A DNA stretch of 27,408 nt from Dinochytrium kinnereticum (GCA_027604005.1 JADGJT010000243.1:8456-35863); one strand, 5' to 3'; numbered from the stretch's first letter, positions 8,892-19,197 are shown. Numbers and translations: made by a program. Notes: generated by a model from the letters alone, not told the origin.

Positions 8892-10061
8892 ATGTCCCCC
8901 CCTCTTGAAGAATTTGTCCGAAAGGAACTGGCAGTGGCGGGTCCATGCCTTGACCTCAGACTTCACATCATTGCATCTGATAAAGAATACAAATCTGATC
9001 AACTGCTCTTCCGTCATGCTTCGAAAACGTTCAAGCGAAATAGGATTATCCTCCTCTCTCAGGAGGTTGATGAGCGAAGGGTGTTCACGTATGCTATGCA
9101 TGCCTCTGAGCTGGTGGTGACATGGCAGGACGCATCGCGCGGACCAGAGCGATATGTCTACATTGAGAAATTGGATTCGACGGGATTGGGAGCTCGTCCT
9201 GCTGACGGATCGGTGGCAAGGGCTTTGGTGCATGGTTATTTGAGCTTCTGTGTTGAGGAGTTCCGAGACTACCCGTTGACGGTCAGCGTCTTTGCAAGGG
9301 CGGCGCCGCAGTACCTCTTTCACAAGTCTGCTGAAAACAAGGAGAAGCATACCTTAAGCGATAGTCAGTTAATCGCTTGGTGGATCAAAACGCTGAATGG
9401 ATGGACGACGGTGGATGGTGTGTCTATGCGGTATCACTGGTTCGTGCCTGGCGAAGATCAAAACACATTCGCGTCTATTTTCCACCGACTTCAAAAGCGA
9501 AGGGATTGGAATTGGGGATTACCTTTTGATGATGAAGCGGTTGCAAAGGACGTTATTCCGACGCTTCCCGACGACGTCAAGACAACCTGCTTGGAGATTT
9601 CTGAAGAGCGGACCACGGTTAAAGAGTTTAAGGAGCTGCTACTCGCTACAAAGGACTGTGGATCGGGAAAACTCGCTGGTCTTATCAATGTCTTGGTATT
9701 AAAACGGTCTGGGTCGGACGTCCCCAAACCTCTTCAGACTTCCGAGGACCGTGATCAAGAGTTTCTGGAATTCTTACGGTTGCTTTCAGAACAAGGGTTT
9801 TCGGGCGTTGCGGAAGCTATCGCTTCAACGGGATCCATCTTAAACTATCTTGGAAAAATGAAGCAAGTGGTGGACATCACCATCCCTCGGTCATCGAATA
9901 TTGCAGCCGAGACCAAAAAAGAGACATCCAAACGACCGCTTCAGGAAACAGTAGTCAATGATCTCTCGTCCCTAGTCAAGAAAAAGCCAAAACACCAACT
10001 CTCCAACTCAGAGCCCAAAGTCAATGACCTTACCTCCCTCATCAAGAAAAAACCAAAATAA
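8892..10061 (+). CDS. RTT109: Rtt109-family histone H3 lysine 56 acetyltransferase
   Basis: Fungal-type p300-like acetyltransferase that, with Asf1 or Vps75, acetylates newly made histone H3, mainly K56 (and K9), before deposition. It is a single intronless exon of 389 aa. Family features are SASKTF-type N-terminal strands, the HASELVVTWQD region, the paired YLFHKSAENKEKH and LIAWWIKTLNGW segments, WNWGLPFDDEAVAKDVIP and LPDDVKT. The tail is basic and contains two near-identical copies of VNDL(S/T)SL(V/I)KKKPK at residues 355-367 and 377-389, the second being the very C-terminus. I chose the ATG at 8892 because it begins just before the conserved N-terminus. An in-frame ATG at 8835 would add 19 residues and overlap the end of the phosphatase gene. 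The pathway partner CAF-1 lies 1.9 kb upstream on the same strand. Confidence 0.92.
   Translation: MSPPLEEFVRKELAVAGPCLDLRLHIIASDKEYKSDQLLFRHASKTFKRNRIILLSQEVDERRVFTYAMHASELVVTWQDASRGPERYVYIEKLDSTGLGARPADGSVARALVHGYLSFCVEEFRDYPLTVSVFARAAPQYLFHKSAENKEKHTLSDSQLIAWWIKTLNGWTTVDGVSMRYHWFVPGEDQNTFASIFHRLQKRRDWNWGLPFDDEAVAKDVIPTLPDDVKTTCLEISEERTTVKEFKELLLATKDCGSGKLAGLINVLVLKRSGSDVPKPLQTSEDRDQEFLEFLRLLSEQGFSGVAEAIASTGSILNYLGKMKQVVDITIPRSSNIAAETKKETSKRPLQETVVNDLSSLVKKKPKHQLSNSEPKVNDLTSLIKKKPK
9954..10058 (+). repeat. Duplicated C-terminal basic motif in Rtt109
   Basis: Two 39-nt blocks (9954-9992 and 10020-10058) encode VNDLSSLVKKKPK and VNDLTSLIKKKPK, separated by nine residues. The second copy ends at the stop codon. 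The tail of Rtt109 in other fungi is basic and has been linked to chaperone or substrate binding. A doubled copy is seen directly here; its role is inferred. Confidence 0.85.
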
Positions 10062-10512
10062 TAAATCTTAATAGTTCAGCTTGGTACGCTCATCGCACAT
10101 CACCTCCCTTGCGTTCGCCTTGGTGTTTTGGTAGACTGCCAGAAGGTAGATTAAAAGGGCCGATTCTTATATCAAAGCTGTGCTGGTTTATTGAAACGAC
10201 AACGCAAGCAGGGACCAATTCAGGGTAGAACTCATACAGTATATTCATTGAACAAACTGTTTCTTTTTAACGGAGACGAGTATAGGGGGACGGGGCTTGT
10301 GGCCTTTTATTGACTTCACACTTTACGGATTTCTAAGCCCACCTCAGCGGCGTGCTCGAAGAAAAGGATAGATAGTCCGACAAAGTCCCTGTTTGATTAA
10401 GAAACTCTTTCCCTGAGCGTGATTCCCCGATAAGCATTCAAAAGTCGATAGATTTAAGGACGTTAAAGGTGGGTTGAACTGTGATGGAATCGGAATTGTC
10501 TCCTTCTACAAA
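10062..10512. other. Intergenic, RTT109 to dehydrogenase
   Basis: No coding region, tRNA or repeat is visible in these 451 bp. They should hold the RTT109 3' end and the promoter of the dehydrogenase gene. Confidence 0.6.
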
Positions 10513-11710
10513 ATGTTGGGGATGGAAGGATCGCATGTCGTTATCACTGGGGCCAGCGGCGGCGTGGGGATCCCAACGGCCATGGCCTTTCTCGAAGCAG
10601 GAGCGAACGTGACGCTTCAGTACAACTCGAATGCATCCAGTCTGAAGGAAGTGGAGGCATCGTACCCCAACAACTGTTTGAGGGTCAAGGCGTCTGGTAG
10701 GTTGAATGGCCTTGGCCATCGAAAAAGCTAACCAGAAATATTAAAGTTGAATCGGAGAACGACGTTTCGAGTCTCTTCAATTCGGCGGTGGAAAAGTTTG
10801 GTCCTGTCTCGACCTTGGTTGTTTGTCATGGGATTTGGCCGACGGAGGATGTTGGTGTTAAGGACATGTCGTTGGAACGGTGGAAAAATACAATGTCTGT
10901 TAACCTGGATGGAACGTTTCTATTTTGCAGGTTGGGAGAATGTGCATTGTTTGTTTAGGTTTTGACGCTGACTCTATTTAGAGAGTATCTTCGTCAGCTT
11001 GAAACGGCAGTCAAGGCCGGGAAAGAGTTGAGAAATGTTGGAATCGTGATGGTTGGATCTACGGCCGGTAAGGTTTCTGGTGTATCAGAATCTGAGACTG
11101 ATCGATATTTCAGGCAAGTTTGGGGAAGCCTGGCATTCTGATTATAGTTGCAGCAAGTCTGCGATGATGTATGGGTTTACATTGAGCATGAAGGTGCTGC
11201 ATCTTTGTCGTTATCAGTTGAAATCCATTACTTTCTTAATCAATTCATCTTCTTTCTCGGTTCCTTCATAACCTTTTCGCTTCGTTTCGCCGTGTTTTTC
11301 TTTATCTCATTTTCCTACAAAGAACGAGATCGTGAAGGTACACCCACGAGGACGCGTCAATACTGTATCTCCAGGTAAATTCTTGCTCTGCAACTGATGC
11401 CACATTCATAACTGAAAACAAAGGCTGGATCCGAACACCCATGGCTGAGCGAGCGATGCAGGACAAATCATTGCTGTATCAAGCACTCGCGAGTTCTCCT
11501 CTCAAGAAAGTGTCAGAGCCATCAGATATTGCAAACGGTTTGATAACTGCTTTTAATTTACTTTACAATAAGGCTAATACCACCTTCTATTTTGAATCAG
11601 CTATCCTTTTCTTGTCGTCTGAGAAGATGTCAGGGAACATCACTGGAATTTCGCTTGATGTTAACGCGGGGATGGAGGGAAGGTTATTGAACAAGATGGA
11701 GGAATTCTGA
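10513..11710 (+). CDS. Short-chain dehydrogenase/reductase (classical SDR)
   Basis: NAD(P)(H)-dependent oxidoreductase with a Rossmann fold. Seven exons (10513-10696, 10747-10930, 10982-11067, 11114-11193, 11323-11374, 11424-11537, 11601-11710) join to 269 aa, a normal classical SDR length. The cofactor motif TGASGGVG is at the N-terminus, followed by the strand LVVCHG, where NAG is usual. The catalytic Ser149 (VMVGSTAG) and Tyr162-Lys166 (YSCSK) have the expected spacing. PGWIRTPMAER follows, and the C-terminus has the standard FLSSEKMSGNITGISLDVNA. The sequence resembles 3-oxoacyl-ACP reductase/glucose dehydrogenase-type SDRs, but substrate cannot be assigned. The fourth intron (11194-11322, 129 nt) is longer than its neighbours. 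The start is the first in-frame ATG, and another lies three codons later. No linked pathway genes suggest a role. Confidence 0.9.
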
Positions 11711-11936
11711 GATTATTTGGATTTGTTTACGGGGTCAGCTTTCTGCGGATGACCTCTTATTGATTATGTGACAGAGTCTATCATAATTAAGGATGCTGAC
11801 CTTCACACTAAACGTGCAAAATAACTCATTTCTTTGAAAGTTAGATGAGTTTGATAACCATGTCCAGTTTGTTGTTTCTCGCGCCCAGCGACCAAACCGT
11901 TTACATGGTGATAGTTACTTCAAGACGTTCCAGAAG

Positions 11937-14186
11937 ATGACGAGCGCCTACGAAAGAGACGTATTTAGTGTCAAGGCGACTCCATCAGTTTCAGTCGAGG
12001 TGAACTTTTGCATTGACCAAGGTTTGTCGAGTCTTGTCTGTCCACCAAGAAACATTTGGGTTGGACGGACGATGCTGGAGACGATACAACGCCGCAAGAT
12101 CCTGTTCATGTGAGTTGATCGTTGCCCATGCATTCCACAACAACGCCACGCATTCATCGCCTGCATCGCATCATTGTCCCATCTCAAATAATGCAGCTAC
12201 ATCCATGGGTTCCTGGGTTCAGATGAATCTTTTGAGGCCTTCCCAGAGCACCTCATGGCCTGCCTATCCGCGACCCACAACGTTCCCAGAGACATGATGG
12301 AGGCCCTGGTATTCCCAAGATTCGAGACTAAGGGCTCCAACCAGCTCAAGGTGCGCCTGCTGGTCGACTGGCTGCTTTTGAATGCAACCACCGTCAAGGC
12401 GGAAAAGGTTGTTCTCCTCGCCCACAGCATGGGAGGCATCCTGGCTTCTGACGCTTATCAAGTTCTCTATGGGGTCGGTGAGATGGGGAGAAGCGCTCGG
12501 GCTAATGCCAAAGCTTTGAGAGAGGTCAGGGCTAAGGCGAGATTGCAGGCAAAGGTGTCCTCTTTGAGCTGGCTCGTTGGAGGTGTCAAGGCCTTTGGGT
12601 TGGGAGTTGGAAAGCTTGGGAACTCCTTACGAAGCGCCTCGAATTCATCCATCTCTTCTGCATCATCTGCTGCACCTGCAACCCTGGAGAAGGACAGCAA
12701 TTCTGCGGGATCTTCCATGACTCTGGAACCAGAGGCTTCCCCTTTGTCTGATGACACACCCCCAGTTCCCTCAGAGTCCAAGGCGGAGGGGGCTGCAGAT
12801 CAAGCAACCGAAGAAGAATCTATCCTTAACGACGATCTGGACATTGACGAATCCATGACCCGTCTTCTGGTTAACATTCGCGGCATCATCACTTTCGACT
12901 CCCCATTTTATGGACTTTCCCCCACAGTCATAACTTCAGCAGGTGCTGGAAAGGTGGTCAGCGCCGTCGCATCCGCTTCCGAGTACGCTCGCGCAGCTAT
13001 GACCGCAATGTCAAACATGGTTGCAACGCAAACCCTTCCCACCCCAGCGAACCTCGCATCTGCGCAAGCGGGGCTCCCAAAACCATCCACGTCCATGCCG
13101 GCTGGATGGTCTTTTCCCGGTGGATTCTCCGCGGCGACGGCTGCCAGTGATAAGCTGGATAAACCTGAATGGATGAATGTGGAGGAAGCTGGTCGAGCGG
13201 AGGCAGAGGCAGAGGGTGCGACTGTCGGTGGTGTGTCAGCTCGGAAATCAAATACTGATGGCAAGCGAGGGGTGGATTCACAGTATGCGGCAGTGGATTC
13301 GGTTGGTGATCCCCCTATATCCTCAGAGAGTTCAGGTCAACCAAAACCATCTGGTACTGATCCTAAACATTCTACGGAGGATGTGGAACTGACCGACAAG
13401 ATGGCGTTAGTCTCAGTGTCCTCCAAAGATTCAAAGCAGCCTACTCCTGAACTCACCTCGGCAGTCGGGACATCTCAAGAATGGTCTTGGACGTCCATCG
13501 CTCTTGCAGGAGCAGGGGCGGCTGCAGGGCTTTACATGGCATCTGGCCTTATCCCTATCGCCGCTCAAGTTATTCCCGCGAGAGAGATTATCAAGGGAGC
13601 CGCAACTCAGTGGGCTCTTAAACAGGTGGAAGAAGTCAGAAGTCACGCCGAGTTTTTATACCCCCTTATCAACACTTCGGCCGAAATGCATGCGAGGGTG
13701 AAGGCTCTCGTGGAGGAGATGGAGAAGGAAAAGAAGATCCATTATCATGGCTTCTATTTGGAGGTATGTGACGCTTAGTTTGGTAGCTTGGTGTTCTTTT
13801 AGCTCCATCGCCTGTCTAACAGTTCCACTTTATTAAACACAAAATAGCTACCTCCCTTTGGCACACCACAGTCAAAATCTAGTGATCCATCCACCACACC
13901 GGCACCTGAAGAAATGGAACCAACACTAACCGCCGATGCTCTCCCCGACGACCCAACCAAAATTCCTGATGTTCCATTGGCCCCTCAACCACGAAACTTC
14001 TGCGTCCCGCCGCCCATTGAAACTGAACATCTCTTTGAGACAGTCACCTCTCCACTGGCAGATGAGATTGATGCCCACATGCACATGTTTAGCGCTGAAC
14101 TAAACCAGGAGCATTATATGGAGCTGGTGGTGAAGACTGCCGCGGAAATTATGAAGGTGCTGGAATCAACGGGTCCAACAGCATAG
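11937..14186 (+). CDS. Alpha/beta serine hydrolase, DUF676/PGAP1-like lipase family
   Basis: Probable lipase or esterase; the substrate is unknown. Exons 11937-12109, 12197-13763 and 13848-14186 join to 692 aa. The fold is recognisable from KILFIYIHGFLGSDESF (oxyanion region, residues 54-70), the nucleophile elbow LLAHSMGGILAS with Ser135, and the later ITFDSPFYGLSP block. The middle (about 200-270 and 350-480) is low complexity, rich in Ser, Pro, Ala and Glu, and probably disordered. A small hydrophobic Ala/Gly segment near residue 500 (ALAGAGAAAGLYMASGL) could be a membrane or buried helix. The C-terminal third (HYHGFYLELPPFGTPQ, then RNFCVPPP, then MFSAELNQEHYMEL) matches an arrangement I associate with fungal members of this family. 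The start at 11937 gives MTSAYERDVFSVK. It converges with the RRM gene, 184 bp away. Confidence 0.82.
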
Positions 14187-14370
14187 GATATATCAATATA
14201 TACACTTTTTTTCATTACGATAGTATATATATGAAGCGTTTTCCAGGTCCAATGTCCCAAAACAACCTTCGATTTTCCCACTCAACCCAACCCTCCCCAC
14301 CCCCTACCCCCATCGCCCCCCTCATTCTCCCAAGACGAAAAAAAAGAACCACAAAGCACTGTCGTCCCCT

Positions 14371-15475
14371 TCATCTCTTCGCAAATTGCAGTTTCAAAGG
14401 ATGTCCCTTTGCAACCAAAAATCCATCCAACCGAACCTTCGCCTCTGCCGCCTGATTCACTGACGCGTACTCAATAAAGGCAATGTCCTTCTTAGTAGCC
14501 ACCAAACGCACTTCTTTGAATCCTGGATACTGCTTGAAGAGAAGGCTAAGCATGTCAGGAGAGGCCGTGACAGATGCTGGAAGTTGGGTGGCGTAGAGAA
14601 TACTGTGGGGAGGGTTCTCGTCGTTGCTTTCATTGGATGTGGAAGCGGCGGCGGTGGCGGGCTCTTCGTCTTCGTCCTCGTCCTCGTTTTCCATTTCCAT
14701 GTCTGACGATGGAGGAAGGGGTGATAAGATGTAAGTATTGGATGCTCGTAATTACATGGTAAAGATAACAATGAAAAGGGAAAAACAGATGAGGAACAGG
14801 ATAACGTTGGAAAAGAAAAGCAAAGGAAATGACGACGCCAAACCATCATCCTCCTCTTCCTCCTCCTTGTCAGCTCCAGATTCAGTCGCTGCTTTCTTTG
14901 CACTCGGGCCTTCATCTTCCTCACCCTCCCTCGGACGCTTCCCAGTTCCCTTTGCACCTTTGGCCGCCTTTGGAGGGATAATCCGCCCTTCACGCACCAT
15001 CACAGCCTTAGATTTGGACTTGGCATACTCGACACGCTAATCATCCATCAAGCGAATAAAACAATGAAAAGAAACGCCCGTCAGCCTCTACGCAAAACAA
15101 ACCACATTTTTCTGTGGACCAGAACGCAAGACAAAGAAGAGCCGGCTCACCAGAGCCTTGCCAAAAAACGGAAACCCCTGAAGCGCTCTCAAAGCAGCAG
15201 TGGCCTCTGCAACATCATCAAACACAACAAAGGCCTGTCCCCTCGTATTTTCCTTCTTCATCGTAACGACATCCAGCACCATCCCGTGCTGGGAGAAGAG
15301 GTGGTAGATTGATTTTTGGATGACTGTTTGAGCATGACGGGGGATGTGGTGAGTGCGGATTCTCTGTGAGAAGAGGGTGATGCGCGAGGCGGGTTGGTGA
15401 CTGACCATGCTTCTTCAGCTTGTCGGGGATGGATCGAACGTACAGCGTCTGGTTGGGGATTGCGATGGCCGCCAT
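14371..15475 (-). CDS. U1A/U2B''-type spliceosomal protein with two RRMs
   Basis: snRNP protein of the SNRPA/SNRPB2 family, binding a stem-loop of U1 and/or U2 snRNA in the nucleus. Exons 15475-15406, 15323-15151, 15036-14844 and 14702-14371 join to 255 aa. RRM1 begins almost at the N-terminus with RNP2 LYVRSI, and continues through YHLFSQHGMVLDVV, RNP1 RGQAFVVF and LQGFPFFGKALRVEYAKSKS, very close to the family. The linker is charged (a run of E/D after GADKEEEEEDDD, and the MEMENEDEDEDEE stretch). RRM2 covers the last 75 residues (SILYATQLPASV to FIEYASV, ending LKLQFAKR). Many fungi and flies use one protein for both U1 and U2, so I do not choose between U1A and U2B''. Introns of 82, 114 and 141 nt are longer than in most genes here. 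Confidence 0.92.
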
Positions 15476-16388
15476 TCTTTTTTCCGTCAGAAAAAATTAC
15501 AAACGACAAGGAGCTTTTGAGGCCAAACCAGCTTGAAGCTTAGAGACCAGACGGACGAGGCGATGAGCTTTCCGCATGCAGGCAGCTGTCGAACCGCCTT
15601 GTGCTGAGGAAACGAGCCCTGCAGAGATAACGCCATTCCTTACGCGTGGTTTGGCTTCCTCCTCTCGTTCTTCGAAAAAGCATGTTGTTGTTGAGGAAGA
15701 AAGATGAACTGTGGACTCTGTCAGGCGCATATCTATTTGAGATTTGAGGCATAGGGTTCTGCGCGCTCCTCATTCATGTTCACTTTGCATGTCATTCTAC
15801 AGTTTTGACTCAAAGCCCTCTGCTTACGCCTTCGTGAATTACTGCGCGTCAACAGAGAGCGTCAGTCTCTAGAGAATCGGCTCTACTTTTTTTCTTGAAA
15901 ACGATGCCTGCGGGATTTCCTCGTCACAAGGCAAAGAGACCACGCCAGGCGTAATGCCAATGTGTGAGAGTAACGCTCGTTCTTCTTACCCAAGAGCCCT
16001 CGCGATTCCCACACCTCTTGTGCGAGGAGCATGAAGTCTCATCGCTGGGTAGAAATATCCTACAGCACAGATGAGACAGGAGATGGAATAGATACCCATG
16101 TTACTGTGTGTCAAATGAGCTTGGACCCTGGGAACCTGCAAGAGAGCCCCGAAAAGGACTGAGAAGCAGACACAAATAGCGTGCGCTCCAGGAGAGAGGC
16201 AGAAGCGACGAAGAACGGGGAGGCCCTTGAAAGAAAGAGAGGAAGTCTGGCGGCTTCTTGGGCAGACTTTTCTGTTATTAAAGTGTAACAGGGTAAACTA
16301 CCCATGATCACTCCCCCACACGCGAGAGCCAGAGTGCGTGCTCATCACCTTCATATCGCGCAAGGAACCACTCTGCTTCCGCCTGCGC
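15476..16388. other. Intergenic stretch of about 900 bp with no confident gene
   Basis: Several overlapping short frames exist on both strands, but none has a recognisable domain or a consistent splice model. On the minus strand, 15497-15730 and 15540-15773 are open in two frames at once, which argues against either being real. One tiny minus-strand frame with a membrane-like segment (15986-16099) is listed separately. The region should include the promoter of the RRM gene and the 3' end of bL35m. I saw no tRNA-like element. Confidence 0.5.
15986..16099 (-). CDS. Possible 37-aa membrane micro-protein (weak)
   Basis: A minus-strand frame of 37 codons beginning MGIYSISCLICAVGYFYP and continuing with Arg-rich text, RLHAPRTRGVGIARALG. 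It has one short hydrophobic segment followed by a basic tail, like many small mitochondrial or ER proteins. A GTAAGA donor overlaps its stop, so it could also be the first exon of a spliced gene, but no convincing second exon is visible. I know no homologue. It may be chance. Confidence 0.2.
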   Translation of the reverse strand: MGIYSISCLICAVGYFYPAMRLHAPRTRGVGIARALG

Positions 16389-17059
16389 TCATCGCATATA
16401 CTTCCTTCTCCAGTAAGGAATGAGCTTCTTCAGGAGCTTGGACTGTGCAGACGTTGCGAGCATCCTTCGGCGCTTCGACTTGGTCTTCCACCTCCGGTTC
16501 TTCCTGTTCAAATGCCGGACACCAGCCTGCGCTCTCTTGAAGCCTCCCGATCCCATAATAAGCCATCTGCATGGCATTCATCAGCACTTCCAAAATCACT
16601 AGGCGAGAGGGAAAACAAAACACTCCCCCTCCCAAAAAAAAACAAAATGAAAAAAGAACGAAAGCCAAAAAGAAATCCCGCCAAAGACCAACCTCGACAC
16701 CGCCGACCGATTGTTTTTCATCTTGTACTTTTTCCCTTTCCGCTTACTGGCCACCTTGACACGATTTCGCAGCGTCACAGCCTTGACTTCTGTGGTTTTG
16801 TGACGTACAGAGAGGAGCAGAGAGGGGAGGTTGGAGAATATGGATGGAGAAGGGGAGAAGGCTGGACGGATGAGGGACGGGGTGATGGGTGCGAATGGTG
16901 ACAAGCTTGAGGGCCATCTTGAGGCGAATCCTGCGTCCAGTGAGAGGGGGTTGACGATCATCAGCTCACGCATCTTCCTGAAGCGTCGTTACCTGTGCTG
17001 AATGCGGGCCTTGCCGACGACCTCAACCTCGAGCTCCAGCGGAGCAGCTGGGCGAACAT
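16389..17059 (-). CDS. Mitochondrial large-subunit ribosomal protein bL35m
   Basis: Protein of the mitochondrial 54S ribosomal subunit, homologous to bacterial L35. Exons 17059-16993, 16930-16693 and 16566-16389 join to 160 aa. The N-terminus (MFAQLLRWSSRLRSSARPAF) is a typical mitochondrial presequence, rich in Arg and Ser with no acidic residues. The mature domain starts near VKVASKRKGKKYKMKNN, continues as SAVSRW across the last splice, and shows the L35 signature GSGGFKRAQAGVRHLNRKN, ending LIPYWRRKYMR. The second intron (16692-16567, 126 nt, donor GTTGGT) is T-rich on the coding strand. Bacterial L35 is about 65 aa; the extra length is the presequence plus a Ser/Pro-rich linker. Confidence 0.88.
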
Positions 17060-17512
17060 GGTTGGGAAAAACGATGAAATCCGCAAAAACTTTCGAGGCT
17101 TCAAAATTGTAAACGCATATCGCAGATTCTTCAACCAGAGTTGAGTCCAACCCGTGCAATTAACGCTGAATGCCACTTGGCCCGGGGATTATCTTGCGTT
17201 GAAGGCGAATTCATTCCTTACATGATCTGCAAAAGCTGTATCCTTCGCCGTCTCTCTCTCTCTTTTTTTTTCTTTTTTTTTTTTTTTTTAATGGGAAGAC
17301 GCGCCATCCATGGTTCATAAATGAAGCCACGAAACTCTCGCCGCAATTGAATTTTCATTCTGCTTAAGACGAGTCTTTGACCGTCGCTATTCTTTTCACG
17401 TATGCACGCATATGAGGGGGAAAAGAGACAGGAAAAGGGAGGGATCGATTATTTGGTCTTGCTGGATTTTATGCATCCCTGAAATGGTGTTATATTAATG
17501 AGTAGGATGAGA
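17060..17512. repeat. Intergenic, with a CT/T-rich tract at about 17252-17290
   Basis: No gene is visible. A run of CT dinucleotides followed by two long T tracts, nearly 40 bp in all, lies about 200 bp upstream of the bL35m start, where it reads as an A-rich tract. Such poly(dA:dT) tracts often mark nucleosome-poor fungal promoters; here that role is inferred. Confidence 0.55.
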
Positions 17513-19197
17513 TTATGTTGACTTCTGGTTGGTATTGTCTGCGCTTGCGCCTGATTGCCGCTGAAGCTTCTTGTAATCCATAAGGTCGCTAAGAAGACAC
17601 AAGAAGCAAAAAAAAAGGGAAAGCCGTTCAGCAAAGGATTCGAGGAGCATTTCAAATGTAAAGAAAAAGAAACAAACCTAATTATGGACTGCCATGGAAC
17701 ATTAACATAGGTCATAGAGCAGACCAAAGTGTCAGGTTTTTTAACCGTAGCCGTCTGTGGTGGAGTCGAAGTTGTTCCAGCAACGGCATTAATACCAGCC
17801 CTCACGGTACTCCCAATAAACCTCAGCCGATCCGATAGGGTCGTGACCTTGGGGGTTGAAGACGCAGGAGCCGTAGATTCATTCGTCTCTGCAATCTGCA
17901 TATATTCCCTGATGGAGACCTGACACTGACCCTTGCCGTGGGGACCCCTCATCATAATGTACTCAGTTCTCTCAGAAAGAGGTGGTCCGCCATTCATCGA
18001 ACCTTCTCTTGGCCTTCCACCAGAGGGTGCCCCCGGTGTGGGCAACTTTCCCCAACTTGATCTTTGATTGTGAGCTGCTAGCCCCTTTTGTTGGTAAATA
18101 TCGAGGAGGGAAGAGAAGGGGACGGCTCCTTGGAATAGAATGATCTTGTTGCATCCGGCAGGAACGGGGAAGGGAGCCGAGTCATCCTCTAGTGAGATGG
18201 CGGCGACTTCATCGGCAAGGTCCCTTCTTGAGGGGTCGTTTGGAAGAGTGACGGAGAGCTCGACGCAGAGGTACTCACGCTCCTTTATCTCGAGGTGGAG
18301 ATCAAACGACTCATAATCATTCACTGTGTAGTAGACGAGAGGATATGATATCTCGTTCATGAACGCGTCTTTGATGTCCATCCGAGATTTGTAAGGAGCT
18401 GCATACACCTTCTTCGTTATTCTTCGCAAAGCAATCATCCTCGAACGTGGTGCCGGTTTAGGTGAGGAGGTGTTGGAGGTGGATGCAGTTGGTTTGGATC
18501 CGATACTTGTGCTGGAACCGTACGGCGACTCCTCGCCAAGAGCATTTGACGAGGCTTCAGAAGGTCTTCCAGCATTCTGCAGCTCCGTTCCTTCCTCATT
18601 GCTGGAACCAACAGGAGGCCCACCACCCACAACTACCACTCGCTCCGATGACGCCTTGGTTAAAAGCGACTTCTTTTTGGCGTCGGAGGCGGCCGAGCTG
18701 CGTCGACACACTGCCACCGTCAATGTGCAAGGCAGCTGAATGATGAGGTTCAAAAAGAACGTCTGCTTCCAGTCAATCATGTCACTGAGTGTTGGCATCG
18801 TCTTTCCGACTTTTCTCTTGACAAAGATAGGCTCCTGGTCTGGCTCCATCTGATCCTGCTGCCTAACAAAGAACAAGAGGTCGTCATTCGTCGTCGTCTC
18901 CATCTCGAGAAAGTACTCGATGAAAAGCTCAAGCCATCTTCAAATTGGTTTTTCAAGGGGTTGAATGCATTAGAGCAGGCGTCAAAACAGCTCCGACCAA
19001 GAGAAGGTGAAGAAATGCAATCTTCACCTGGGGTCTTTGGCGTCCATGTCATCCTCTTGCTGCTGCACCAGCGTCCACGACTCATCTTCGACAGCCGAGC
19101 GAGGCCTCGACCCACGGTTCCCACTGGGAGGAGAGTAAGGCGACGTTGCGCCGTGCAGGTTCTCCACCACAAGTCTGTCCAGGATGGCTTCAAGCAT
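17513..19197 (-). CDS. DUF2045 (KIAA0930-like) conserved eukaryotic protein
   Basis: Homologue of animal KIAA0930, whose molecular function is unknown. Exons 19197-19028, 18937-17678 and 17588-17513 join to 501 aa. Blocks shared with the animal protein are, in order: WLELFIEYFLEMETTTNDDL leading into LLFFVRQ, the IDWKQTFFLNLIIQ and TLTVAVCRR strand pair, ISYPLVYYTVNDYESF, REYLCVELSV, IILFQGAVPFSSLLDIYQQK, EYIMMRGPHGKGQCQVSI, and near the end CSMTYVNVPWQSIISDLMDY. Between blocks are disordered Ser/Pro/Gly-rich inserts, including one of about 90 residues after the first core strands. No signal peptide or membrane segment is seen. The first exon is a short N-terminal segment starting MLEAILDRLVVENLHG. 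An unspliced frame runs from 18903 to 17449, but both terminal splices restore homologous sequence. Confidence 0.85.

Noticed and set aside
14457..14993. A 178-codon minus-strand frame
   Set aside because: It crosses an intron and out-of-frame parts of the U1A/U2B'' gene, whose spliced frame has two clear RRMs.
16338..16901. A 187-codon plus-strand frame
   Set aside because: Antisense to bL35m exons and its intron; no motif, and basic low-complexity text.
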